Assembly: GCF_003386865.1 (NCBI RefSeq)
Contig: NZ_QTUA01000001.1
Location: 992,001 to 1,056,000, forward strand
Direction: 5' to 3'
Source of the DNA: Calidifontibacter indicus
Lineage (GTDB): Bacteria > Actinomycetota > Actinomycetes > Actinomycetales > Dermatophilaceae
Length of the DNA: 64,000 nucleotides
Both the position numbers and the translations under genes were made by a program. The notes under the pieces were generated by a model. That model was not told the origin of the DNA and did no database searches. It saw only the letters and a program-made list of their open reading frames with translations. Below are positions 48,615 through 56,289 of this stretch, piece by piece (the first letter of the stretch is position 1; the number at the start of each line of letters is the position of its first letter).

Positions 48615-50018
48615 ATGCACCTGGTTGCCATCGGCGGCAGCGACGCCGGAATCTCGGCCGCGCTGCGCGCCCGCGAACTCGACCCCACCACCGACGTCAC
48701 CGTGGTGGTCGCTGACGCGTACCCCAACTTCTCCATCTGCGGGATCCCCTACTACATCTCCGGGGAGGTCACTCACTGGACCAACCTGGCCCACCGCACC
48801 CACGCGGACCTCGAAGCCACCGGCATGCGGCTGCGCCTGAACACCCTCGCCACCAGCATCGACGTCCACGGACAGCGCCTCCACCTGCGCGACGCCGCCG
48901 GCGCCGAGTCGCTGCTGGACTACGACGAGTTGATCGTCGGCACCGGAGCGGTTCCGACCCGACCCACGATCCAGGGCCTCGACCAGCTCGGTGCGGCGGA
49001 TGGGGTGCACCTGCTGCACTCGATGGGCGACACGTTCGCGCTGACCCAGTCCCTGGACCGCATCGACCCCAAGACAGCGCTGATCGTGGGCGCCGGGTAC
49101 GTCGGCCTGGAGATGGCCGAGGGCCTGACGGCCCGCGGCATCCACGTCACCCAGGTCGAGATGCTCGAGGAGGTCTTGCCCACCGTGGACCCCGAACTCG
49201 GCGCCCTGGTCCACGCCGAGCTGGACCGGCACGGCGTGAGCGTGCACACCAGCAGCCGGGCCACCCGCATCGAGAAGATCGAGGGCGGACTGCACGTGAG
49301 CGGCGCTGGTCCAGACCAAGAACCCTTGTCCTGGGACGTCGACCTGGTCCTCGTCGTCGTCGGCGTGACCCCCGACACCGACCTGCTGGTCCGAGCCGGA
49401 GCCCAAACCGGACAGCGGGGCGCGGTCGTCGTCGACGACACGATGGCCACTGGCTTGCCGCACGTGTGGGCCGCCGGCGACTGCGTCATCACCCACCACC
49501 GGCTCCTGGGGACCACTTACCTGCCGCTCGGTACGACCGCGCATAAGCAAGGCCGGGTCGCCGGCGAGAACGCCCTCGGTGGAAATGTCCGATTCGCCGG
49601 GAGCCTGGGCACCCAGGTCGTGAAGGTCTTCGACCTGGTCGCCGCCCGCACCGGCCTGCGTGAACACGAGGCCGTCGCAGCGGGGTTCGCGCCCGTCACC
49701 ACCACCGCTACCCCCGACGACCACAAGGCCTACTACCCAGGTGCCCACCCCATCACCATCCGCGTCACCGGCGACCAGCACACCGGGCGACTGCTGGGCG
49801 CGCAGCTGATCGGCGCGCGCGGCACCGAGACCGCCAAACGCGTCGACACCTACGCCACCGCCCTCTTCCACGGCATGACCGTCGACGCGATGTCCGAACT
49901 GGACCTGTCCTACACCCCACCCCTCGGATCACCGTGGGACGCGGTGCAGATGGCCACCCAGGCCTGGGCCCGGCAGCACCAGCACGCAACCGGCGCGGAC
50001 CAGGGAGCATCCGCATGA
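48615..50018 (+). CDS. CoA-disulfide reductase-like FAD oxidoreductase
   Basis: 467 aa. FAD-binding VAIGGSDAGISAALRARE at the start, the redox-active Cys in NFSICGIPYYISGEV (about residue 43), NAD site ALIVGAGYVGLEMAEGL and FAD site GLPHVWAAGDCV. These define the CoA-disulfide/NADH-oxidase group, here using one Cys. It may recycle a thiol or disulfide that supplies electrons to the arsenate reductases, which is an inference from context. ATG 48615 follows GGAAAGG. Its end overlaps the next arsC by ATGA. Confidence 0.85.
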   Translation: MHLVAIGGSDAGISAALRARELDPTTDVTVVVADAYPNFSICGIPYYISGEVTHWTNLAHRTHADLEATGMRLRLNTLATSIDVHGQRLHLRDAAGAESLLDYDELIVGTGAVPTRPTIQGLDQLGAADGVHLLHSMGDTFALTQSLDRIDPKTALIVGAGYVGLEMAEGLTARGIHVTQVEMLEEVLPTVDPELGALVHAELDRHGVSVHTSSRATRIEKIEGGLHVSGAGPDQEPLSWDVDLVLVVVGVTPDTDLLVRAGAQTGQRGAVVVDDTMATGLPHVWAAGDCVITHHRLLGTTYLPLGTTAHKQGRVAGENALGGNVRFAGSLGTQVVKVFDLVAARTGLREHEAVAAGFAPVTTTATPDDHKAYYPGAHPITIRVTGDQHTGRLLGAQLIGARGTETAKRVDTYATALFHGMTVDAMSELDLSYTPPLGSPWDAVQMATQAWARQHQHATGADQGASA

Positions 50019-50422
50019 CCCCGTCCGTGCTGTTCGTCTGCGTCAAGAACGGCGGCAAGTCTCAGATGGCCGCCGCGCTCATGCGTCAGTACGCCGGCGA
50101 GAAGATGACCGTCTACTCAGCTGGCACCCAACCCGGCAGTGCGGTCAACGCCGAATCGGCGCAGGCCGTCGAAGAAGTCGGCGCCACCATGGCGGGGGAA
50201 CATCCCAAACCGATCGACCCGACCCTGCTCGACACCGTCGACCGCGTCGTGATCCTCGGCGGCGATGCCGTGATCGACCCCGCTGGGACCGCACCGATCG
50301 AGCGTTGGGAAACCGACGAACCCTCGGCGCGGGGCATCGAAGGCGCGCAGCGGATGCGTCTCATTCGTGACGACATCCGCAAAAGGGTCGCAGCCTTGGC
50401 CGAGGACCTCATCAAGTCGTGA
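50015..50422 (+). CDS. LMW arsenate reductase/mycothiol transferase-like, CX5K variant
   Basis: 135 aa. The P-loop reads FVCVKNGGKSQMAAALM, in which the usual arginine of CX5R is replaced by lysine. This variant occurs in actinobacterial ArsC-like proteins, including arsenate-mycothiol transferase-type enzymes. The C-terminal part has ERWETDEPSARGIEGAQRMRLIRDDIRKRV, with the acid Asp-Glu region. It is the last gene of the ars operon. A second reductase beside the fused arsC may serve a different thiol cofactor. Confidence 0.8.
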   Translation: MTPSVLFVCVKNGGKSQMAAALMRQYAGEKMTVYSAGTQPGSAVNAESAQAVEEVGATMAGEHPKPIDPTLLDTVDRVVILGGDAVIDPAGTAPIERWETDEPSARGIEGAQRMRLIRDDIRKRVAALAEDLIKS

Positions 50423-50629
50423 CTGTCCGCTGATAACGGATGGCTCGCTCAGGTGAGCTCGTACTTCGAAACCAACGGTTGTTGAGGGTTTGGTGCTGGG
50501 GAGTAGCCGCGCATCTGGGGTACACCGCGAGTCGCTTGTGGTTCTTGTTCTCCGCGCCTGCCGAGACACGCATCACCAAGATCGGCAACAGCGGTTCACA
50601 GTCGCGACTCACTCGGCAGACTGACCGTC

Positions 50630-51769
50630 ATGTCTGATGCCACCGAGTCCGGCGGTGAGAAGGCCCGGGTGCGAGATCGTCTCTGGGCCCAAATCGCGGG
50701 GGCGATCCTCTTGGTCCTGGCAGTGTTCGCCGCGGCCTTCTACGGCTTCGCACTGATCGACACCCACCCGGCGCGGTGGTGGCCCTGGTCAGCGAAGACA
50801 CATCCGGAACTGTTCGAACTCAGCCGCACCGCCGTCCCCGTCGCCGCGCTGGTCGGTGGAGCCGCCGCGATCGTGGTCGGCATCCGACGCCAACGCTCCA
50901 CCGAGAAGACTGTCGAGCTCACCGCACGAACCGCACAGATCACGGCCGACGCCTACGCACTGGACCAAAAGCGAGCCGGGCGAGAAGAAATCGACCGGCT
51001 GCGCGACCGGTACACCACGATCGCCGCCCAGCTCGGTGATGACGCGGCACCCGTCCGTCTCGCCGGCGTTTACGCCATGGCCGCCCTAGCCGACGACTGG
51101 ATCACTCTGGGCAACCATCGCGAGGCGCAAGTCTGCATTGACGTGCTCTGCGCATACATCCGCACCCCCCGGAGCACCACAACGAGCGAGGATGCTGTTG
51201 CCGACACCCGAGTGCGCGAAACAATCACCCGGGTCATCACCCAACACCTGCAAGCTGGGGCTGTCACACCTTGGTCGGGCAAAGCCTTCGACTTCACCGA
51301 GGCGCGCTTCACAGGATCTCACTCGTTCTACGGCGCGCGGTTCAACGAGGGTTGCCGGGTCAGCTTCCGCGGCGCGGAGTTCACCGAGGGTTGCCAGGTC
51401 GACTTCCGCGACGCGCAGTTCAACAAGGGTTGCTGGGTCACCTTTCTCGACGCGCAGTTCAACAAGGGTTGCCAGGTCTACTTCCGCGGCGCGCAGTTCA
51501 ACAAGGGTTGCTGGGTCACCTTCCTCGGCGCGCAGTTCAACGAGGGCTGCCACGTCGACTTCCCCGACGCGGAGTTCAACGAGGGCTGCCACGTCGACTT
51601 CACCGACGCGGAGTTCAACAAGGGCTGCCACGTCGACTTCACCGACGCGGAGTTCAACAAGGGTTGCCGGGTCGACTTCTCCGGCGCGTGGTTCAACCAG
51701 GGATGGCCTACTGGGCCATGGGGCGACGGGTCACCTCCCCTAAGTGGCTGGCCTCCCTCCCCGCATTAG
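50630..51769 (+). CDS. Membrane protein with nine cysteine-bearing 13-residue repeats
   Basis: 379 aa. Two N-terminal membrane helices (about residues 20-43 and 67-86) and a helical stretch (90-130) with TEKTVELTARTAQITADAYALDQKRAG. Then a helical region to about 225, and a C-terminal repeat domain (about 236-352) of nine 13-residue units of the form A-x-F-N-x-G-C-x-V-x-F-x-x. It resembles pentapeptide-repeat solenoids but with a Cys in every unit. The stop codon TAG lies inside the IS1380 target duplication. It follows the ars operon by 207 bases, in which no gene is seen. Confidence 0.75.
   Translation: MSDATESGGEKARVRDRLWAQIAGAILLVLAVFAAAFYGFALIDTHPARWWPWSAKTHPELFELSRTAVPVAALVGGAAAIVVGIRRQRSTEKTVELTARTAQITADAYALDQKRAGREEIDRLRDRYTTIAAQLGDDAAPVRLAGVYAMAALADDWITLGNHREAQVCIDVLCAYIRTPRSTTTSEDAVADTRVRETITRVITQHLQAGAVTPWSGKAFDFTEARFTGSHSFYGARFNEGCRVSFRGAEFTEGCQVDFRDAQFNKGCWVTFLDAQFNKGCQVYFRGAQFNKGCWVTFLGAQFNEGCHVDFPDAEFNEGCHVDFTDAEFNKGCHVDFTDAEFNKGCRVDFSGAWFNQGWPTGPWGDGSPPLSGWPPSPH
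51335..51685 (+). repeat. Nine tandem 39-bp repeats coding for a cysteine ladder
   Basis: Units start at 51335, 51374, 51413, 51452, 51491, 51530, 51569, 51608 and 51647. Each encodes A-x-F-N/T-E/K-G-C-x-V-x-F-x-G/D. The Cys is at the seventh position in every unit, so it would stack on one face of a solenoid. Neighbouring units are almost identical at DNA level (notably units 3-5 and 7-9), which points to recent duplication and likely length variation. Confidence 0.85.
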
Positions 51770-53481
51770 CCTCGATCTTTCATCGGGCGGACGTGTGCCG
51801 TCGTTGACGGCGTGATCGCCGGTTCTGGTGTCGGTTCTGCCTGATGGGTGTGACAAGTCCCCGCGATGTCGTTCGCGGTGGGCGCCGGTTTCCACGTGGC
51901 CGGTAGTCGTGCGGGGTCGTCGGGACGGGTGCCGGTGGTCACCCCGGCGCGGTCGCTGCCGGCGCGGGGTCGTGTAGTCGTTTCCAGGCAGTGATCACGA
52001 GGTCGGCGTTTGCTGCGGTTTCCTTGATGTGCAACAGGATTCGGCGACTGTGCCGAGCGATAGCGGCCGGGATCGTGAAGACCCGTAACCGTAGTTTCTT
52101 TGGTTCCCAGCGGCGTGCCTCGTGCTCGGCGTCGAACCCGATCAGCTGGGTCCAGGCGATCAGGTCGGCCGCGAGCATCACGATGGCGCACCAAATCTGG
52201 TTGGCGGTGAACCCTTTCAGCGGCAAGTTCCGCAGCCCGGTGTCCTTCGCGATCCGGATCCGGTCCTCACACCGCGCCCGCCGCCGGTGCCGCAACTCCA
52301 GGTTCGCCAGTTGCCCGCGGGTGGTGTTGGTCGCGAACGCGGTCAACCGGTACCCGTCGACGTCGTCGAACCGCAACTGCGCTCCGGGGTGGGGTCGTTC
52401 CCGGCGCACGATGACCCGCATCCCTGCCGGCCAGCCGGACAACAGACCGCGGAACGTGAGCAGGCCGGTCAGTTCGACCACGTCCGCGCCTTCGCGGACC
52501 TCGCCATCGGCGTTCAGTGCTGCCTGCCACGCCTTGGCCGGGATCAGCCGGTACAGCTCGGGCAGGCACGCGGGCAGGGTGAACCCGACCGAGTACGAAA
52601 CACCCCGGCGGGCAAGCCACCTGGTGTACTCCTGGGTTCCGCCGCCGCCGTCGGTGCGGATCAGCACCTTGCGGCCCGGCCGGGCCGGGTTGATCCCGGG
52701 CAGCTGTTTGAGCGCGTCCCGGGTGACCTGGATGTGGTCGGCGGCGGTGTTGGAGCCGGCGTTACCCGGCCGCAACTGCATCGCCAATGGTTCACCGGTC
52801 CCGTCCGGGCCGTGGTCCACGAACGCACACAACGGGTGGAACCCGAAGCCTTTCTTGAACGTGGGCTTGGCTTCTTCCTTGTCCGAGTGCGCGGTGATCA
52901 GCGTGGCGTCCAGGTCCACGATCAACGGATCGGTGGCGGTCACACCGTGGGTCGGTGCGCGCTCACCGGCCAGCGCCCACGCGCGGGCACGGGCGGCACG
53001 TCGTGCGGCCGCCACCTGCTTCAACACGCGGTGGGCGTCCGCGGCCAACGCGGTAATCGTGCGAGAGATCGTTGCCTCGGATCCAACCGGTCCGTACACG
53101 TCGGCCTCGGACCGGATCACTGCCGCGTCCGCCAGGCAGTCACCGCCGAGCGCCAGCGTCACGGCCAGGTCGGTGAGCACCTTGGCCGGGTGATGCACCG
53201 CCGCCGGCTTGCGCCACCCATCCAGAGCCCGCGCCATCGCCGGGGACAGACCCGTCACCTCCGCGGCCGTGGTCAGCAACACCCCGCCCGCCGAACCAGC
53301 CGCCGACACCGGTGCCGTGTCGACCTGAACAGACGGGTAGAACCCGGTAGTCTTCTTCACCTGGAAGGTGCTCCTCGAACTGGTTCCGATAGTTGCTTCG
53401 CAACACCTATCGTCCCAGGTCAGGAGCACTTTTCAGTTCACAACACGGCCGTCGACACCGACACCCGATGAAATCTCGAGG
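51770..53481 (-). mobile_element. IS1380-family insertion sequence, complete
   Basis: 1,712 bp bounded by 18-bp inverted ends: CCTCGATCTTTCATCGGG at 51770-51787 and, on the opposite strand, CCTCGAGATTTCATCGGG at 53464-53481 (16 of 18 match). Both ends are flanked by TTAG (51766-51769 and 53482-53485), a 4-bp target duplication as expected for this family. The single transposase gene is intact. Intact ends, gene and duplication indicate a recent insertion. Confidence 0.93.
51939..53360 (-). CDS. IS1380-family transposase
   Basis: 473 aa from GTG 53360 (VKKTTGFYPSVQVDTAP); an ATG 69 bases earlier is an alternative. Catalytic domain: LIVDLDATLITAHSDKEEAKPTFKKGFGFHPL with the first Asp, RKVLIRTDGGGGTQEY with the second Asp, and RCEDRIRIAKDTGLRN with the Glu. 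IS1380-type proteins have this D-D-E layout and similar length. No stop or frameshift is present. It is transcribed away from the downstream hairpin and from the pentapeptide-like gene's stop. Confidence 0.93.
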   Translation of the reverse strand: MKKTTGFYPSVQVDTAPVSAAGSAGGVLLTTAAEVTGLSPAMARALDGWRKPAAVHHPAKVLTDLAVTLALGGDCLADAAVIRSEADVYGPVGSEATISRTITALAADAHRVLKQVAAARRAARARAWALAGERAPTHGVTATDPLIVDLDATLITAHSDKEEAKPTFKKGFGFHPLCAFVDHGPDGTGEPLAMQLRPGNAGSNTAADHIQVTRDALKQLPGINPARPGRKVLIRTDGGGGTQEYTRWLARRGVSYSVGFTLPACLPELYRLIPAKAWQAALNADGEVREGADVVELTGLLTFRGLLSGWPAGMRVIVRRERPHPGAQLRFDDVDGYRLTAFATNTTRGQLANLELRHRRRARCEDRIRIAKDTGLRNLPLKGFTANQIWCAIVMLAADLIAWTQLIGFDAEHEARRWEPKKLRLRVFTIPAAIARHSRRILLHIKETAANADLVITAWKRLHDPAPAATAPG

Positions 53482-53486
53482 TTAGC

Positions 53487-53509
53487 GCGGATGGGGTACA
53501 CCCATCCGC
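53487..53509 (+). terminator. Hairpin, probable original terminator of the repeat-protein gene
   Basis: GCGGATGGG and CCCATCCGC form a perfect 9-bp stem around loop GTACA. No T tract follows. It starts 1 base after the right TTAG duplication of the IS. Removing the IS would place it directly after the TAG stop of the repeat-protein gene, so it probably ended that gene before the insertion. Confidence 0.5.
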
Positions 53510-53765
53510 ACGCGTTGACCTGGGGTGATGTCGGTGTCGATGGGGTCATGTTGCGGTCGGCATATGCGGTAGGTGGCTTGGACCATGTCGGCCTTGCTGG
53601 CGGTGAGTTCGAGGTGGACGTCGCTCGGGAGTTCACCGAACAGGGGCGGCCGGAGCCAAGCAGGATGGGAGCCCAGCCGGTATCGTGATCTCGTCGATGA
53701 GGCCGGCCTAGGAAGGTTTGGATGACCTGGCCGTCGGACTGATTCCATGCCCGGGAGTCTCCGGC
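53510..53765. other. Non-coding spacer of 256 bases
   Basis: Only short overlapping open frames on both strands (about 70-100 codons, with no recognisable domain). None has a convincing start signal. I see no tRNA or obvious promoter. The region may be the truncated remains of a gene that was cut when the island was assembled. Confidence 0.4.
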
Positions 53766-54857
53766 TTAGGCCGGGCGTTGCAACCCGTCGAGCATTTCGA
53801 CGAGATCTGATGGTGTCCTTGGGACGACGGTCTTGAAGGCTCTGAGCTCTTTGGCATTGATCAGCGCCTGCCTGATGGCCTTGTCGGGGAAGACGACGTC
53901 GCAGTAGGCGTAGGCGACGGACATGGAGTCGATGTCGCTGATGTCATTACTGGTCCAGACGTGCCGGGGGTTGCGATGAAGGTGCGTCTTGATGCTGATC
54001 GCGACTTGGGTGTGGGGCATCGCGCCGAGGAAGGCGCGGAACTCCTGATCGCTAGGGATGAAGGGCGGCAACCCTTCTTGAACGCGTTGAAGGCGCATCC
54101 GAGTCAAAAGCTCCCCCCACTCGTGAACGACTTCTCGCGCACCAATGACGTCCCGTAGCCGACCTCGCCTCCACTTGGGTTCCTGGTCGAGCACTCTCTT
54201 GGTGTCGCGTTCGAACTCGACCCGGCTCTTGTGGCTGGCGATAGCGCGTTCGGGTCGGTAGTCAGGGTCTTTGCGGAGCTCGGTGACCTGATCGTCGGTG
54301 GGTCCACGAAGAAGGAGTCGCTCGAACGCCCGGGTCCCGGCCACCTTCAAGGGGTCGGGTGGGTTGCCGTTCGCGATGTCGGCGTGCAGGCGGTCGATCT
54401 CGGGAAGATCGATCAGGCTCGTGCCGTCGATGTTTTCGAAGAGTTGGCGCGATGTCGGTCGAATCAGAGCCGCAGCTGTGCGGGGCTGTTCACCCATGAC
54501 GGCGGCGATGCCCGCGTCGAACTCGAGCTCGGCGATGCTGACCCTGCCCAATAGGTAGTTGAAGTCGGAAAGTTCTTCGATGACCCCGGTCAGGCGGGCG
54601 CGCTGCTTCGGGTCGGCGATCTTGCTGACCTCCCAGAGGTGAGCCTCGCCAAGGGGGAATAGGACGCGGCCCTCTTCTTTGGCTCGCCGGACAGCCTGGA
54701 GCAGCTCTCCGTAGCCTCGCGGCCCTCCTTGACCGCTGACCTCTCGGGCGAAGTAGATGATCGTGTTCAGGTCGAGGTAGATCAGCGGAGTCGACGGACG
54801 AGTGACGTTGGCCCAGACGAGATGCTCAGCGACAGGAACACGGAGCCCGGTGCTCAT
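53766..54857 (-). CDS. PIN-like domain protein, probable RNase-type effector
   Basis: 363 aa, unnamed in my knowledge. N-terminal core LIYLDLNTIIYFAREVSGQ with an acidic residue on a hydrophobic strand, as in PIN nucleases; a central helical region; and C-terminal RHVWTSNDISDIDSMSVAYAYCDVVFPDKA, the D-x-D..Y-x-D..x-D/K type end of PIN-like folds. The spacing leaves the candidate acidic triad far apart, with a roughly 240-residue insert. GGGAGAG precedes ATG 54857. It is downstream of the Cas2/SinR-like gene on the same strand, 70 bases away, with a strong hairpin between. Confidence 0.65.
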   Translation of the reverse strand: MSTGLRVPVAEHLVWANVTRPSTPLIYLDLNTIIYFAREVSGQGGPRGYGELLQAVRRAKEEGRVLFPLGEAHLWEVSKIADPKQRARLTGVIEELSDFNYLLGRVSIAELEFDAGIAAVMGEQPRTAAALIRPTSRQLFENIDGTSLIDLPEIDRLHADIANGNPPDPLKVAGTRAFERLLLRGPTDDQVTELRKDPDYRPERAIASHKSRVEFERDTKRVLDQEPKWRRGRLRDVIGAREVVHEWGELLTRMRLQRVQEGLPPFIPSDQEFRAFLGAMPHTQVAISIKTHLHRNPRHVWTSNDISDIDSMSVAYAYCDVVFPDKAIRQALINAKELRAFKTVVPRTPSDLVEMLDGLQRPA

Positions 54858-54885
54858 CGTGCTCTCCCATCAGTCAATGGCCGGT

Positions 54886-54920
54886 CGGGGTGGGAGCGAC
54901 AATCGATCGCTCCCACCCCG
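54886..54920 (-). terminator. 14-bp perfect hairpin between Cas2/SinR-like and PIN-like genes
   Basis: CGGGGTGGGAGCGA (54886-54899) pairs exactly with TCGCTCCCACCCCG (54907-54920), loop CAATCGA. It begins 7 bases beyond the stop of the Cas2/SinR-like gene, read on the minus strand. No T tract follows in either direction. It may end most transcription of the first two genes, or act as an RNA structure before the PIN-like gene. Confidence 0.7.
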
Positions 54921-54927
54921 GCACGGA

Positions 54928-55200
54928 TCAGATGTTGGCTCGGATCCACTCCCACGCCTTCTCCGGCAGCCAGCCGCTGTAGCCGTCGCCGGTGATGTTG
55001 AGGATGAGGAAGTTGTCGTTCTTGTCGGCCACGACGGCCAGCTTCTCCCAGGCCTGGCTCTGGCTCAGGCTGGTGGTGACCAGCCAGGTGGAGTCCAGGT
55101 AGTGCCACCAGCCCGTTCCGAGCGCCTTAATGGCCTCGTGCAGGTCCTTGTAGTCCTGGCCGGGAGTGTGGAGGTCGTAGGTGATGAGGAGGCAGGCCAT
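54928..55200 (-). CDS. Cas2/SinR-like small protein
   Basis: 90 aa. Starts MACLLITYDLHTPGQDYKDLHEAIKALG with a ferredoxin-like beta1-alpha1 pattern, followed by HYLDSTWLVTTSLSQSQAW and GYSGWLPEKAWEWI. Such proteins are annotated SinR-like and resemble the Cas2 fold (first strand LITYDL with an acidic residue). No CRISPR repeats or cas genes are nearby. The function is unknown; a nuclease or RNA-binding role is possible. It starts 3 bases after the small repeat protein's stop. Confidence 0.72.
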   Translation of the reverse strand: MACLLITYDLHTPGQDYKDLHEAIKALGTGWWHYLDSTWLVTTSLSQSQAWEKLAVVADKNDNFLILNITGDGYSGWLPEKAWEWIRANI

Positions 55201-55203
55201 GGC

Positions 55204-55413
55204 TCAGACCTGCTGGTTGATGGTTCCGCCGGGGTTGCGTTTGGCGGTGGCCGGGGTGACGAAGCGTCCGGTGGAGGCGGAACGGTAGACCGAGCGGTTG
55301 TTGCCGGTTCCAGCCCCGACTCGTTCGGTGGTGGTCTTCCCCGGCCAGCGGGCTGCGGTGGCGCGGGAGACGAAGCGTCCGGTCGACGCCGAGCGGTTGA
55401 CTGACTTGGCCAT
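55204..55413 (-). CDS. Small basic protein with two RSASTGRFV repeats
   Basis: 69 aa. Two copies of the pattern N/Y-R-S-A-S-T-G-R-F-V-x-x-A-T-A-x-R-x-P-G-x-T (residues about 6-27 and 43-64) flank a short linker (TERVGAGTGNNR). Strongly basic and Ser/Thr-rich, probably disordered. Proteins of this kind are known widely but have no assigned function. GGAGGAG precedes the ATG, an excellent ribosome-binding site, so it may be expressed well above its neighbour. It is the first gene of the minus-strand set. Confidence 0.72.
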   Translation of the reverse strand: MAKSVNRSASTGRFVSRATAARWPGKTTTERVGAGTGNNRSVYRSASTGRFVTPATAKRNPGGTINQQV

Positions 55414-55699
55414 GACTCCTCCTTCGGAGTGCCGATGACCTGAGTGGAGTGGGTCGTCGTCGTGAGGACCTCAGGGGACTCCGCTACTCTCTCGAATTGC
55501 TGGGTTCGCGAGAATCTCAGGTCTAATGGTGGGCCCGGACCAACGGCCCCGCCATCGTTTTGATCGCACCTTCATGCGAACTCTTTTGTCCGGTTCCCGG
55601 TGTTGACAGTTGGCTCCTCGGTCGCAGTGTGAGAGGTCCGGCGGTTATCACGAGACGACCTTGCGCTCCTTGAGGATGGCGTTGATGCCTTCTCTGAGT
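55414..55699. other. Spacer upstream of the repeat-protein gene, no gene seen
   Basis: 286 bases. AT-richer than its surroundings, with no open frame of note. It should contain the promoter of the minus-strand set; on the minus strand I see no strong -35/-10 pair. The last part leads into the solo IS3 end. No hairpin with a T tract is present. Confidence 0.4.
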
Positions 55700-55770
55700 A
55701 CCGGCTACACCGCTACGCTGCGACCTGCTGCGTAATCACACCCCGTGTCCAAGATCCGGGGGTAGGGCCC
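55700..55770. mobile_element. Solo IS3-family end, inverted copy of the IS3 terminus at 61337-61406
   Basis: These 71 bases match the reverse complement of 61337-61406 with a single one-base insertion (ACACCCCGTGT here, ACACCCGTGT there). The match covers the IS tip and the last 11 codons of the transposase. No other part of the element is present here, so it is a scar or a break end. The two copies face each other and bound the peptide/ABC and relaxase-remnant region. Confidence 0.9.
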
Positions 55771-55941
55771 GTACACCCCAGACGTTCTTGCCAGGAGACG
55801 TTCGATGCGCAGCCACGGTGGAGTGGTGTCAAGTAACGTGTACAGCAAATGGTGTATACGGGTCGTCTGGTTGTGCAATATTGGGTGCACCGGGGGCCAG
55901 GGAGCACTCAGGGGTCAGGATCGATGATGGAGGTATACATC

Positions 55942-56289
55942 GTGCGCAAGAAGTTAACGAAGGTCGGCATTGTCGCTGCCGTCATGATGACGGCAGCGTC
56001 TCCGGCCTTCGCGGCCTACCACGATGCCTATAACAACGGCGCGGGCGCGTACAACGGTCGGGGTACCGGCAGTGGCGGGTGGTACAGCGGCATAAATACG
56101 ACCGATTACAGGTCTGACGAACGTGGGACCCGTGGGAACTACCACTGGGCCGACGGCACCGGCGGCAACCTCTACAACGGCAGCGGCAACGGAACGACCG
56201 TCTTCAGGGACACGAGCCGTGAAATCACTGCAGTGCAGGCCTGCGTTGTCTACACCTGGAACCCGGACGATTGCAGCACGTGGCAGTGA
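55942..56289 (+). CDS. Secreted bacteriocin-like peptide precursor
   Basis: 115 aa from GTG 55942, 8 bases after GGAGG; the longer in-frame start upstream lacks a ribosome-binding site. Residues 1-24 are a signal peptide ending SPAFA. The mature 91 residues are rich in Gly, Tyr, Asn and Thr (AYNNGAGAYNGRGTGSGGWYSG) and end CVVYTWNPDDCSTWQ, with two Cys able to form a disulfide. The layout resembles lactococcin-972-type unmodified bacteriocins, and the next two genes are an ABC ATPase and a FtsX-like permease, as in such operons. Direct homology is not evident, so the role is inferred. Confidence 0.62.
   Translation: MRKKLTKVGIVAAVMMTAASPAFAAYHDAYNNGAGAYNGRGTGSGGWYSGINTTDYRSDERGTRGNYHWADGTGGNLYNGSGNGTTVFRDTSREITAVQACVVYTWNPDDCSTWQ

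Noticed and set aside
53482-53748. Minus-strand frame of about 88 codons beside the IS1380 element
   Set aside because: No start signal or domain, and the first bases are the IS target duplication and hairpin.
54928-55200. CRISPR-associated Cas2
   Set aside because: No Cas1, no repeat array and no other cas genes in the window; only the fold-level resemblance remains.
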